This document shows positions 35,200-45,794 of a stretch of DNA of 64,000 bases, one piece after another (positions within the stretch are counted from its first letter, which is position 1; every line of letters begins with the position of its first letter). The notes beneath the pieces are model-generated. The model saw only the letters and a program-made list of their open reading frames with translations, was not told the DNA's origin and made no database searches. Source of the stretch: Paraspadella gotoi (lineage: Eukaryota > Chaetognatha); NCBI GenBank assembly GCA_051294375.1, contig CM119263.1, forward strand, positions 8,909,162 through 8,973,161, read 5' to 3'. A program made the translations under genes and the position numbers.

Positions 35200-36520
35200 T
35201 CTTATTCACCTTCATCGTAATGTTTTGTAAAAAATCCTTTTCGTTCATTCCCTCTTTCCTTTTCAATCATCTTTTCATTCCTTTATAATCTTCTCCGTTT
35301 TTCTTTTGTCTCGCTTCTCATCCCATTTAAATCTCCATTCATTTTCCTCTTTCTCTTTTCTCTTAACCTTCTTCTCCGATTCGCCCCGAAACTTTTTCAA
35401 TTTCTCTACTTCATTGTGATTTACTTTTTCCTACTACTCATTCCGATTTCAACAAGGTTGTAGACTAAAATGGGTCTCTCTCTCTTTCTCTCTCTCTCTA
35501 TCTTCCTTCTTTCTTCATTTCTTTCTTTTTTTTCTCGTCAGTTGCCACCAGGCATTTTCAAATTAGACAGGGGAATCCTTTACCATCTCTTTGCGGAAGA
35601 AGAATCTTAAGGAATCGGAATCTCTGAGTGAATGGCTTCAAGTCCTTCTCGGTTTTTACATTATAAGTACTACTTGAATGTTGCTTGTACATGCGGATTT
35701 GCGGTTTTATTTATGTTGTAAAATCCCTTGTTCGTATTTTTATTGTTGAGAACACAATATTTGTTAACTTTTTGTTTCTTTTTGTTTCTCTCATTTTATT
35801 TTTATTTTTACTCAAATCAAGTACATGTATGCATACGTATATATAAATTTGAGATCTTTCATTCTTTCTTTTTATTTTTTTTACTAATTTTACCAAACGT
35901 GTGATAAATAAGAATTATTTTATAGGCTTATGAAAATCTTTACAATAAATTCTCTTAATTTTTTTTTCTTCCCCCATTTTTTTTTTCGATTTCATTTTTG
36001 ATTCCACCCTCGATTCTCTCCGTCTCTTTTCCCGATTCTTTCCTTTCCTCCATTCCCGCCTCCCTCCGATTCTTCCTCACGATTTTTCTCGACTTCACCG
36101 CCTCAGTTCTGATGAGAGTTAGGAATCTCATTTCAACTCAGGTTAACCTTTACATTCCATTTGATTTTTTTTTCCCCCTTTTTTTTTCTTTTTTTTTTTC
36201 AGTTTAATTCCGGTTTCTTTATTTCTCGGTTTCCGTTTGCCTTTTTTTTTTTTCAATTTCTTTTTTATTTCCTTTTCCGTTTCCAGCGCGAATCTCTTGA
36301 TTAATTCACCGATATTCCTCATCCGCCCGAGATTAGTGGCCCAATTACGTCCTTATCCTTAGTTTACGATCTATACATACATACGTCGTTACTTAAATTG
36401 AACGAACTACGTACGACGACGACGAACACGACGACGATAACGAACAGAATAACCGTTCGACGTCAAAACAACAAAGACGCGTAATTGATGGCTTTTTAGG
36501 TTATTGGGGTTTTTTTATTT
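35200..36520. other. No gene recognised
   Basis: T/C-rich then AT-rich sequence with a (CT)n tract at 35,473-35,501 and several T homopolymers. Its Ser/Phe-rich frames follow from composition. Confidence 0.4.
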
Positions 36521-36526
36521 TTAACG

Positions 36527-36604
36527 GATGGCGGTGGCGTTGGGAGTGGCGGTGGCGTTGGGAGTGGCGATGGCGTTGGGAGTGGCGATGGCGTTGGCGA
36601 CGCA
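36527..36604 (+). repeat. 18-nt minisatellite
   Basis: Four units of GGCGTTGGGAGTGGCGGT / GGCGTTGGGAGTGGCGAT in tandem. GC-rich and sharply bounded. Confidence 0.85.
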
Positions 36605-37589
36605 ATTTCGACGCAGGAATCGAAAGTCCCCGGATGGAAATGACCTTGGTTAATTGCTGATAATATCCGCCAAGGAATTAAGCAACCTGCTTCCTTACAA
36701 AAATAAAAAAAAAATGATTTAAACTAAAACTAAATAAAAATACGCGCGCACATAAGCGCGAGCGCTGAAATTTAAAAAATAAGCTTCGGATACGAAATAA
36801 AAAAATTCGTGATATCAAAACAACGAGAGTTTTAAATAAATGAGATTAAACAATTTCGACGAAAAGTGGTGGAGCTGTTGACGAGAAAGTCCCGCGGTTC
36901 CATCCGATGCTACGGGCTGTCGTTGTTTTCCTTTATGCTTTTGTTGATGTTAAAATCCTTTGATCTAATTTGATTAGGGAAATTTTTCACGCGGCGTTGG
37001 AACGCAAGGTCTTTTTTTTCAGGTTTTAAAAACGTTTTTTTTTTTTAAGTTTTAATGTTTTGCTGCTTTAGTCGCATCTCAGTCGGTATTAAAAAAAAAA
37101 TAAGAAAGCTCCGTGAAAAATGAAAGAAATGAAGAAATAAAAACGATTTGTTGAGAAAACTCAAACAAAAGAAAACAAACCCCAAAAAAAAACAACCCAG
37201 TCCGTCCGCTTTAAAACGAAAACCAAAGGAGGGAGCGAAACTCAATTCAATCAGAAAAACAAACGCATCAACGATACTAACAAAATAACAATTTGAGAAA
37301 TGCTCCGAAGGCGATGAGAAAGCAGGGGTGTCGGGGGCAGGGGCGAAGAGTAAATCGATACAAGGGGGGGAAAAAATGTTGTCGTAGTTTATAAATTCGT
37401 CTTTCTCTTTCGAAGTTCGTCTTTCTGTCTTAACTTCGTTGAGTTTCGTCACTTCTCAGCTCATGATTGATAGCAAACGTTGCCAATCGGTTCCGTTCGA
37501 TTCCATTAATTTGATTCCATTTAATTCGTTATTCTTGTTCTTTTCCATTCAAATTGGTCATTTTGTTTCCTCCTTTATTTCGCGTTTTT

Positions 37590-37870
37590 GTTCGAAGAAG
37601 GAAATTCGCCGAGACACGCCTCCGTCGCGAGAGGGAGAGAGAGCGAAAGCGAGAGAGAGACAGCGTGCGTTCGTCGTCTCACCAGGCGTCGTCGTCCCCG
37701 GCGTCGTCGCGGTCGTTGTCCGGGTCGCCCGGGCAACGCGCGGCGACGAGAGAACGTCGCTCGTCTTCTCCTGGGAGTTCGGTACCGATCAAGAGTGCAA
37801 AGGTCTTTCTGCGAGGAGACGAGGGATCTGGGTGCGCAGGTATACGAAGGCAAGTGACCGTAATAGAAAA
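37590..37870 (+). promoter_or_regulatory. CpG-rich island with RFX X-box match, possible first exon
   Basis: About 280 nt dense in CG, with a 14-nt perfect match to the RFX X-box consensus GTNRCCNNRGYAAC at 37,724-37,737 (GTCGCCCGGGCAAC). All three plus frames are open across it. A donor-like CAG/GTATAC occurs at 37,838-37,846. One frame is Ser/Pro/Arg-rich, but no product can be assigned. Most likely a promoter or 5'UTR of an unidentified plus-strand gene. Confidence 0.35.
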
Positions 37871-38627
37871 ATTGGAAATGACTTTTCATTGAAAGAGCTT
37901 TTCATGATAGTGCTCTTCTATTAGGTGTTAAAAGATTTGTGTTGCGGACAAGAGCTATTTTAAAATGTGCCAGGGTGAAAATATCATTCTGTCAGAGGAT
38001 AATAAATTTCAGAGCCTTTTGTATGACAAGTTGAAAAATATAGAGTTAGTCCGTATGCGGCAGAAAATTTTTTTTTGTAAGAAAACAAGTCATAGTTGAC
38101 ACTAGACAGTAGACACTTGCACCCAGTCTAGTAGACAGTACCGAGTCCAAAGCCTTTCTATGAGAGGAGGAGAAATGTGAGACCCCGACCGTGGGTGCAA
38201 AAGGTCTTTCTGTTAAAGGACAACAACTGGTAGACGTCGACTGCGCGTTCAAAGGTCATCACAAGGAAAGAGGAGAATCGAGCCGCGTCGCTCAAGAACC
38301 AAATCGTTTTTCGTTTAAGGAGGGAGAAACTTTTTTTTTTTTTTGGTCGGTGCGAATTTAATTTTATGCAGAGGGCGTGGATATGTGTCGATCGAAGGCA
38401 ATCTACAAACCTTTTGGGCAAAGGCCACCGAGATAACTAATAACGAGAGGGTTACTGTATGATGGTTGATTTTTTAATCATTAGTATTATTGTTCAGTCA
38501 TTGATATTGTCACAATTATTTTTATTATGTTATAATCATTTTTTCTTCATAAGATGTCTCGCTGTATATATTTATTTTTTATTTCTAATTTGAGAAGCGA
38601 CCTGACAGACAGAGAGTTGAAGAATTG

Positions 38628-38649
38628 AGATTGTACAATGTACAATCTT
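38628..38649. other. Short perfect inverted repeat
   Basis: AGATTGTAC, then AAT, then GTACAATCT. A simple 9-bp stem with a 3-nt loop. Confidence 0.5.
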
Positions 38650-38979
38650 ATTTTTTGGAGGAACGTCGCTGGATCCCGATTGAAAAAAAAACTATCCTTT
38701 GGAAGATCAATCATTCTATGCTCGGGGTCAGGCTCTTCGACCCGCTCCCTTCTCAGAGTTCCGCGTGAGGTCGCGGCGTTGGGAATTCGTCACGTGACAC
38801 TCTTTTCGTTCCAGTCACGATAATGTGGAAAGGGTTTTATAACTGGTCAGTCGATATTTTATCATCGATCGGGTAAATACTTATAAATTTTTTTTAGGGG
38901 AGGTTAAACCTTTTATCTTTTATTAAAAAAAAAAACTTAAAGAGAGAGACGAAAGTTTTCGTGGTAAAAACAAAGATTT

Positions 38980-39067
38980 TATTTAAAATAAAAATCGGTC
39001 ATGTTTCGACTCATTGAATCAATGATTGATTTCGAGTCTTCATCAGCGTTGATTTTTATTTTAAATA
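38980..39067 (-). ncRNA. Hammerhead-ribozyme-like hairpin (unproven)
   Basis: Outer arms 38,980-38,996 and 39,051-39,067 are perfect 17-nt reverse complements. Read on the minus strand, the interior holds CTGATGA (39,046-39,040), one A, GACTC (39,038-39,034), a 21-nt loop that can itself pair, GAGTC (39,012-39,008), then GAAAC (39,007-39,003) and ATGAC. That is the order of a type I hammerhead: stem I, CUGAUGA, stem II, GAAA, short stem III, cleavage site, stem I. Departures: an extra A before stem II, and GAC where GUC is expected, so it may be inactive. Such motifs are known in Penelope-like elements and retrozymes; no reverse transcriptase is seen nearby. Confidence 0.4.
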
Positions 39068-39079
39068 CGTTTCTCTCTT

Positions 39080-40860
39080 AGATTTGCACACACAAAAAAA
39101 AGAAAGGTTAAATATAATTAAAAAGAACTATATTATTTACAACTTATCAGATTTTTTTGTTATATACGTTTTTCAAAAGTTCACAAATTTCTCATCAATT
39201 TTTTTTTCTCGTTGAGAAAATGAAGAGACTTTTTCAATTTCCATGTTCTAGTCGAGGTCGTGGTCGTCGTCATGATCGTCGTCGTCGTCGTCGTCGTCCT
39301 TCTTTATAGCAGTGTCATCCTCCTCTATCAACTCCCCCCCCCCAATTTCCGGCCCCAAATCTCCGGTGATTTCTGAATCCTATTTATGGCTTCGGCATCC
39401 AATTTTCTGCTTCCGGTTTCAGTTCCTCTTTCGCTCTCTCACAACCTTAAGAGCTTCGCTTTCAAGTCTTCATTTTTGTTCCCACATTTTTGAGATCTTA
39501 ACTTTTGCTCCTCACAACGCCTCAATGTCCGCTCACAACTTATTCGCTTTTACTTTTTCACATCCTAGATAGGGCTTCTTTCTACGTATTGTCACGTCTC
39601 GTTCACCCTTTGGCTTCTTTCCTTCGCTCTCAGTCTTTTTATTGAAGCTCTTTTCTTTCGAGGTTGCCGAGACGCATATATTGGTTCTCCACTCCCTGAA
39701 GTACCAGAGAGATACTTAAGTATTGGGAAGTAGAATAGAAAAAATTTTAAAGTAGAGGAAAGTAAAGAAAGTTTCGATTTTGGAAGAATACTAAGGTTGA
39801 GTAAATGCGTAATTTTTTTTCTTAAATCACTGCCTGTTTCGATTCGGAATATCTGTAGATAGGAAAAAAAATAGAGTAGAGATCATTTCTCTTTTTCGAC
39901 AGATTGACGGGACATTAATTTATTGAAAGACTTTTAAACCCACATCTTAACTTTCTTGAATGACTGTCGAAGACTTTTTTGTATGAAATAGATTTTTAGT
40001 TCATTAAAAGTAATAAATCTCAAGTGAGCTATTATTTAGAATATTGGCGTCAAAGACAAGATCATCCCTGAAACAAATAAAACAGTTTCTTTTATAAGTT
40101 GATCAAAGGCCAGAAAAACCTGCCGAATTCTTTTTCCACTCAGCATGCGTAATATTTTCACAAATGAATTTCGTTTCAAAAATATTTCAGTTTTTAAGTC
40201 TTTATTAAAACAGGTTTTATTTTTTCTCCGTCATTGAATTTTTTAATTGCTAGTTATAAAAAAAATTAGAGAGTGACAGAGAAAGAAAGAGAGAGAGAGA
40301 CAGAGAGAGAGAAAAGAAAAATAAAAGAGTGCTTAGTAATTATATCTCATTATATTTCTATTGTGTCCTATTAAATATTAAGTTATATTTTTATATATTA
40401 TAATTATCATCCTATTAAAAACCTTTTAGACGACAGCAATATGATTTCTTTATTTGTGGCCTTTTAATTTTGAATCTCCATCAGTGGTGTTATTCAATGT
40501 ATTGTCATATTTTTTTGTTCGTTTTTTAATTTTATTATGAAATAATTAAACTAGGTCGTCCTTAGTACAAAAAATCTGAATCCGTCCAAGAATTTGAAAA
40601 TCTGACGGAATGTTTTTCTTGCTTCACTTGAATTTAACGTTGGATCTAATCAGCAACCAGTTTTTGTGGCTTTCATAGGTTTTTGAACCGAAATAATGAC
40701 TACAGATTAGGCAAGATCATGCAAAAGAGAGTTCTGAGGTTATCGTGATATTTCGATCATGTTTCTAAAATTTGAGCGTCAACTACGACAAATTTAAGTC
40801 ATTTTTAATTTCATTTTCACAAATCTAACCGGGTTAAATAATTTATTATTATTATTTTTT
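39080..40860. other. No gene recognised
   Basis: AT-rich. A (GTC)n tract lies at about 39,255-39,300, followed by T/C-rich sequence; 40,270-40,320 is GA-rich. Confidence 0.4.
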
Positions 40861-40960
40861 TAAATCCTTCCTCTACTCCTCCGTCGTCTTGACGACGACG
40901 GCCGATCCCGACAACAACCCTCGCTTTCCCCGCAACCGAATCTACTACCTGCGCTACCAG

Positions 40961-41086
40961 GAGGTCATCCTCATCAAAGGGCCACAGTTGTTCAGGGAGC
41001 AGTTCAAAGCCACACTGGTCAAGGAAAAGAAAGGGAAATGGGAAGATGGTGCACTGTGGCATCGGTTGTGCTTGGATAACAATGAG
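40961..41086 (+). CDS. Exon of an unrecognised protein, part 1
   Basis: Open frame with natural composition (EVILIKGPQLFREQFKATLV, then WEDGALWHRLCLDNNE) ending in phase 0 at a GTAAAA donor (41,087). CTACCAG at 40,954-40,960 is a usable acceptor after a pyrimidine-rich stretch. The frame stays open and protein-like for a further 30 codons upstream (NNPRFPRNRIYYLRYQ), so the exon could start nearer 40,870, though no ATG or acceptor is found there. It joins in phase to the exon at 41,414. I do not recognise the family. Confidence 0.45.
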
Positions 41087-41413
41087 GTAAAACAATACGT
41101 CCGTGACATTAGTGGTGTCAGGGGAAGAAATACACAGATATCGCGATACTTTCTTTAGCTTAGATATTTACAAGCAAAATTTATGCACCCTTTTGGCTGT
41201 ACCTACACTCTCTACTGCTAAGCTAAGATTATATACCATATTCTCAAGATGAGAAGAAAAAAAAATTTCAAAAAATGGACGTGCATTCATTTTCATTAGT
41301 CATTGCAAAATTTTTAAACCTAATTCAAATGTTTTGTAAAACCCAGTTCATTTTTTACAACTTGTTTCTATGCAAACCCGCTCCCCGCCTTTCCCCATGC
41401 GCTTTGTCCACAG

Positions 41414-41630
41414 CTCATCCTCACTTACCCTCACTTTTCCGCTCTCAAAAATGTCGGCCCAAAGGTCGGCACAAAATTCGTTCCCGACTTCGAATCCTGC
41501 GACCCGACCTTTTTTGGTCACGTGACAAACGATCCCGACGTCAAACTCGCGGCCGAAAAAATCGCCTCCCGATCTCTTCCTCGTGGACGAAAGGAGAAGG
41601 GAAATGAATTTTCGAGAAAGCGGCCAACTA
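41414..41630 (+). CDS. Exon of an unrecognised protein, part 2
   Basis: Begins after TTTGTCCACAG in phase 0, matching the donor at 41,087. It reads LILTYPHFSALKNVGPKVGT, then FVPDFESCDPTFFGHV and NDPDVKLAAEKIAS, with no stop until TAA at 41,631-41,633. A donor-like GGGTAAAG lies just after that stop (about 41,644-41,651), so either the frame ends here or a small indel hides the true exit. The next coding block (41,895) needs a phase 2 donor that I cannot find. No family recognised. Confidence 0.4.
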
Positions 41631-41894
41631 TTTAATTGGCTCGGGTAAAGCGTACGGTTTCGATTGAGCAGCTTTGTTAGGTCAGGTCAGGCAGTCTGGG
41701 TATGTCTGCTTGAGGAGCTGCTGTCTCATAATGTTAGCGGTTAAGCACCCTGAACAGGCAAAATAGGCAGGTTTTTTTTTTTTTTTTTGGATTCAGTCGT
41801 AATGCGAAATAATACAATCCAGCAGCTTAATATTTAAATTAATAGCGTTGATATTGAACATTTCCTGTTATTATTCGTATCCCCGACTCTCCAG

Positions 41895-42181
41895 GCACAA
41901 CGTTTGGGCGAAACTCTTCAACTCTCTCCCCGAGATGAAGAATCGAGTCCAGAACGAAATGCGGCGACTGCGAGAAGATCAGACGGAGAAGAGTTGGGAG
42001 GAGAGCGAGAAGAAAGGGGAGGAGAAGATGAAGAGGGCGAGGGTTGAGAGGGAGATGGTGAAGAAAGTGGCGACCGATTCGAGTCTCGGAGGAAAGGGAA
42101 CGGAAAGATTGAGGGAGGAATTGGGTCGTGGGAAGTCGACGGAGTTCGAGGAAGCAAAGAATGAGACAAACCGTGGAGACG
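41895..42181 (+). CDS. Exon encoding a charged, coiled-coil-like segment
   Basis: Opens after CTCTCCAG (AG at 41,893-41,894) and ends before GTGAGC (42,182). It encodes HNVWAKLFNSLPEMKNRVQN followed by about 75 Glu/Lys/Arg-rich residues that would form a long helix or coiled coil. It lies between the unrecognised exons and the Kelch exons on the same strand and may belong to either. It exits in phase 1, whereas the next Kelch exon needs phase 0, so an exon is missing or the assembly has an indel. Confidence 0.4.
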
Positions 42182-42264
42182 GTGAGCCGTTTGGGGAATT
42201 TTTTGTTAAGTTCCTTTTTTATGGTTATAAAAAAAAGACGGCATTGTTAGTTTGATTTAAACGT

Positions 42265-42345
42265 TTAAAATTTTAATTTTTAATTTTAATTTTTATTTTT
42301 AATTTTAATTTTAATTTTAATTTTAATTTTTAATTTTTCAACCTA
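42265..42345. repeat. (TTTTAA)n-type tract
   Basis: Near-perfect TTTTAATTTTTAA units in a sharply bounded AT-only block between exons. Confidence 0.8.
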
Positions 42346-42699
42346 AGAAGCAATCCTCTTTACTTGTTGAATTAAATAAATACAAAATGGGTAGGATAAA
42401 AAAAATGAAAAAAGAACGTTACAAGCGGACAGTCTTTTGCTTCAACAAGCGATCGCTTCTGACAAAATATGATCGTTAATTCATTGTTTTTTTCGTTTCG
42501 TTTTGTTTAATGATCGTTAGTACAAATCCTATTTTCCAATGATATGATTTTAATATAACCGAGTCCTACATCGAGAATTGAAGCGGCAGGCAAAACTACC
42601 AGAGAAACAATTCAAATAGCTCATGGCTTTACTACGTCGCATGCCATTGGCAGCGTACCCCATGAGAAGCGGTACATTTCTTTCTCATATTCATTTCAG

Positions 42700-43082
42700 C
42701 TGTCGGAGCTTTACATCTTTAATTCAATCCACCCAGACCTGTTTCCCACCGTCTCTCTTCCTTCTCCTCTGCCGATGACTCTGATCTCCAATTCCTCCGC
42801 CTCGAATCCCGAGGCCTCATTTCCCGGCGCCATTCATCCCATCGTCGCGACTCTCGACGGTCAAATTCTCGTCCTCAGCGGATGGAGAGAAGGGAGTCGC
42901 GTCCCGCCCGAGTTGGTGTGGCGACTGGATCCCGAGTCCCATTCATGGTCGCGCGACGAAGCGGTGGGGGATGTCCCGCCCGGGTTGATCGGGGCGGCGG
43001 GACTCGTCCTCGGCCTTCTTTTCCTTTTCGGTGGAATGGACGATAAATTGAGACGAAGAAATGAGATCTACTCTTATCAAAG
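42700..43082 (+). CDS. Kelch-repeat protein, exon a
   Basis: Begins after TTCATTTCAG and ends at a GTGAGA donor (43,083). It reads LSELYIFNSIHPDLFP, then IVATLDGQILVLSGWREG and LVLGLLFLFGGMDD followed by NEIYSYQ. Short hydrophobic strand, GG or SG turn, then the Asn-x-Ile-Tyr blade ending is the Kelch beta-propeller pattern (about two blades here). Kelch propellers bind partner proteins, often as scaffolds or ubiquitin-ligase adaptors; which class this is cannot be told. It leaves in phase 2, but exon b fits the Kelch pattern only from phase 1. Confidence 0.65.
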
Positions 43083-43186
43083 GTGAGATAAATATTTTGT
43101 ATGGAGAGTGAAAAACCAATATTTCATATAACTCTATCTTCTTTTACGTGTTTAACTATCTTATTGCTAAATCGTCGTCGTTCCAG

Positions 43187-43267
43187 CGGCGAAGCCATCG
43201 CTTCGCGAAAGTACGACGCTCACAGCCGTCAGTCGCGGACAACTCTTGCTCATCGGAGGCTGGGAAG
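43187..43267 (+). CDS. Kelch-repeat protein, exon b
   Basis: Short exon between CGTTCCAG and GTACAT. In the Kelch-consistent frame it reads AKPSLRESTTLTAVSRGQLL then LIGGWE, a typical blade (P-x-x-R-x-x-T-x-T-A-V ... LLIGGW). That frame needs phase 1 on entry and leaves in phase 1, which fits exon c perfectly. Exon a supplies phase 2, and the linker that should carry a conserved Trp between NEIYSY and PSLRE is missing, so some sequence is lost between them. Confidence 0.6.
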
Positions 43268-43510
43268 GTACATATTAACATTGATTAAAGAATTTTATAT
43301 TCGTCATCTTCTTTCTATTTTTTTCTTTCATTTTCCCCTCTTTTTTTCGTCAATTTCTTCTTCTTATTTTTTCTCCTTATCCTACGGAGTCGGTTAAAGA
43401 TCCGATCAAAGTCGTCCTCGACAGTCCTCCATAATGAATAACTATTATTTTATCACTTTAATATTGTATATACCAAAACCGATTTCTAAACATCCTTTTT
43501 CAAACAACAG

Positions 43511-43728
43511 TGGAGGGCGACACTCCCGACACTTGGATCCTCGACATTCCGAAGCTCGAGTGGATCAAAGGGGAGAAACTTCCTCCTCTCGAAGGCAGAA
43601 CCGGAATCGTGGAGCACGAAGCGGTACTCGTTGGTGGAAGCGTCTTCGTCGTAGGTGGACGTCGAGGACGAAACCTCATCGATGCCATTTTCTCTTCGAG
43701 TGTCATCAAGATTGGAATCTCCTGTTGA
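43511..43728 (+). CDS. Kelch-repeat protein, last exon c
   Basis: Begins after CAAACAACAG and joins exon b in phase 1 to give IGGWEVEGDTPDTWILDIPK. It continues EWIKGEKLPPLEGRTGIVEH and VLVGGSVFVVGGRRGRNLID, a full Kelch blade, and stops at TGA (43,726-43,728). The short tail after the last blade has no further domain. The 3' flank is AT-rich. Confidence 0.65.
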
Positions 43729-44015
43729 AGGAATCACGATTAATGAGTCCTAAACAAACAAGTTGGTTATAAAATTAGCTTTCTACTCAAGCCATTTATT
43801 ATCCGATCATTCCCTAACACTTTTCATATATTATCATTATTAATTTATTATAGCTAAAATTTATACCAAATTTTCCCAAATTATCCCAAATTTTAAACAA
43901 TTTTTAGAAATAAGAAAATCGAAACGATAACAAATGACTACCGAAAGGTATTTTAGGATATCAAATTTTACTGTTTTGAGGAAAAAAGCGCAAAGATTTT
44001 AGTGGAAATGCTCCG

Positions 44016-44106
44016 GTTAATTTTTACCACCGATACCTTGGCCATCTTTTTCTTTGATCTTCTTCTCAGCTGCTAAGACAATTATTTTCAACTCATCGAG
44101 TCGGGT
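44016..44106 (-). CDS. Candidate short 3'-terminal exon
   Basis: On the minus strand a frame reads RLDELKIIVLAAEKKIKEKD then GQGIGGKN and stops at TAA. It has a natural composition in an AT-rich region, and AG sites preceded by pyrimidine-rich sequence are present (for example TTAGCAG inside it). I cannot name the protein or find a partner exon. It lies between the Kelch gene (plus) and the STAT gene (minus). Confidence 0.2.
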
Positions 44107-44339
44107 GAAAAATAAACAAACAGCAACATCGTATTATGGAAAATAATCGAGAGAAATTAGTCATTCGTCAATTGCAGAAGACATTATTGACGGATACTTT
44201 TTATTTACGAGAAAAAAGGATCGTTACCAACGGCATTACAGCTTTGAAATCTTTCCAAGTCTTGGCCTAGTCGTTTGGATTGTGGTAAAATGATAAAGTG
44301 TCTCTCTCTCTCTCTCGTCTCGCTCTCAAAATCTCAAAA

Positions 44340-44512
44340 CAAAACCCAAAATCGAGGACGGAGTTTGTCGCGTCAAACCGTTTAACTCCCTCGTTGGGGA
44401 GGCGACGAAATATTTGTTACTCCCCGCGGCGTCGTTTGACTCGAGCGGCGTGATTTTCCTCAAGCGGCGTCATTGACTCGGCGTCGCCCGTCGCCATTTT
44501 AGATGGCGGTTC
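44340..44512 (+). promoter_or_regulatory. CpG-rich promoter-like segment with paired YY1/Pho sites
   Basis: About 170 nt rich in CG with GGCGTC repeats, ending in two inverted GCCAT motifs (CGCCAT at 44,492-44,497 and ATGGCG at 44,503-44,508), the core bound by YY1/Pho-type zinc-finger proteins. The second includes an ATG opening a 101-codon frame with a biased, unrecognised translation (44,503-44,808). It could be the start of a plus-strand transcript. Confidence 0.3.
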
Positions 44513-44819
44513 TCACACAAATCCCTTCGTTCTCGTGTTGTAGTTTTTTTTTGTTTTTTTTTCAAGGTTCTTTGGTTGTTTTTTTCTTCCATTCGTTTTC
44601 GTTGGAGTTATCATTACGAGAACTTTGTCGTTGTCGACATTACTATTCTTCCCCTGCGTCTTTTTCCTTCTCATCTTCACATTTCTCTCGTTCACACTCA
44701 CGTCGTTCAGTTCTTCGCGCCCACTTTTTTTTAAAGGAAAAGATTAATGGATGCTCTTTTTTTCTCAACGAAATTTTCCGGGTATTCGTGAGAGAATTTA
44801 AAGGTTAAAAATATTTTTT

Positions 44820-45790
44820 TAAGTTTTTTTAACGCAGCCAAAAGTTGCGACGAGTTATGCGTAACTTATTCGTACATGTAATGTTTGAACATTTTATGAA
44901 GGAATCATGAAACTATTTGGTCATGACCTCACTCTTAAAGCAGTCTGCCCGTTGTTAGGCCTCAAAGCTTTGAGAGGCTAGAAAATTACTATTATTAAAA
45001 ATTATGTATAACTCCCACCGCTATTGTCATCTCCCAATTTCATTCCCAATTTTTTTCCCGAAATAATAAAATGGTTTTTTTCCATTTTTCCATTCGAGGC
45101 CAACAATTTTTTTTGCTCGTCACTCCGTCGTTCCAAATGGACGGAGCAATACCAAGCAATACCAAACTGTGGCCCGCGTCGCCGCCCCAAATACGACGGC
45201 GAAACTCCAAGGGCCCTCACGCGTTGAAATCCGTCGCATAGGGTATATGGTAGTAAAAATAAAAATTAGATGATGAAATTTTTTTACCTTTAATTTCAGC
45301 TTCAGTTGTTAGTGATCCGAATGAACAACATCGATTACAATACTGTACATTGCTCTGCAGTTATGATAAATACAAAGCATTAGGTTTGAAAGCCAGTTAG
45401 CAAAAGGTTATTTCGGTAAAAAAATTATAATATCACAGGTAGATTCATCTCTCATTTAAAAAAGTAGCCCAAAAAGGATAGCAACGTAATATTGTAAATA
45501 TATTTTTGAATTTTATATTCATAACAATCTTTTTAATGAGTTTTTTTTGTTGATAAAAATAAACTTTTTTTTTGATAAAAATAAACTTTTTTGTTTAGTA
45601 AAGAACTTAAAACTCTAAAACAGATTAATTTTTTTTAACGTAAGATTAGGTATTTTGCTATCTCTTGAAGCCAAATTTCACGTCAATCGATCATGCATTT
45701 ATATCAGTAGAAGGCCTTCTCTTTTCGTGTCATAAACGTTTTGCCACGTGTCATGTGTCGAAATCTCATTCACTCAATCCACTCACACTC
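44820..45790. other. No gene recognised
   Basis: AT-rich. A GC-richer patch at 45,140-45,235 is open on the minus strand (reading GVSPSYLGRRRGPQFGIAWY) and could be an exon, but no clean acceptor or phase match to the STAT gene is found. Confidence 0.35.
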
Positions 45791-45794
45791 GCTC

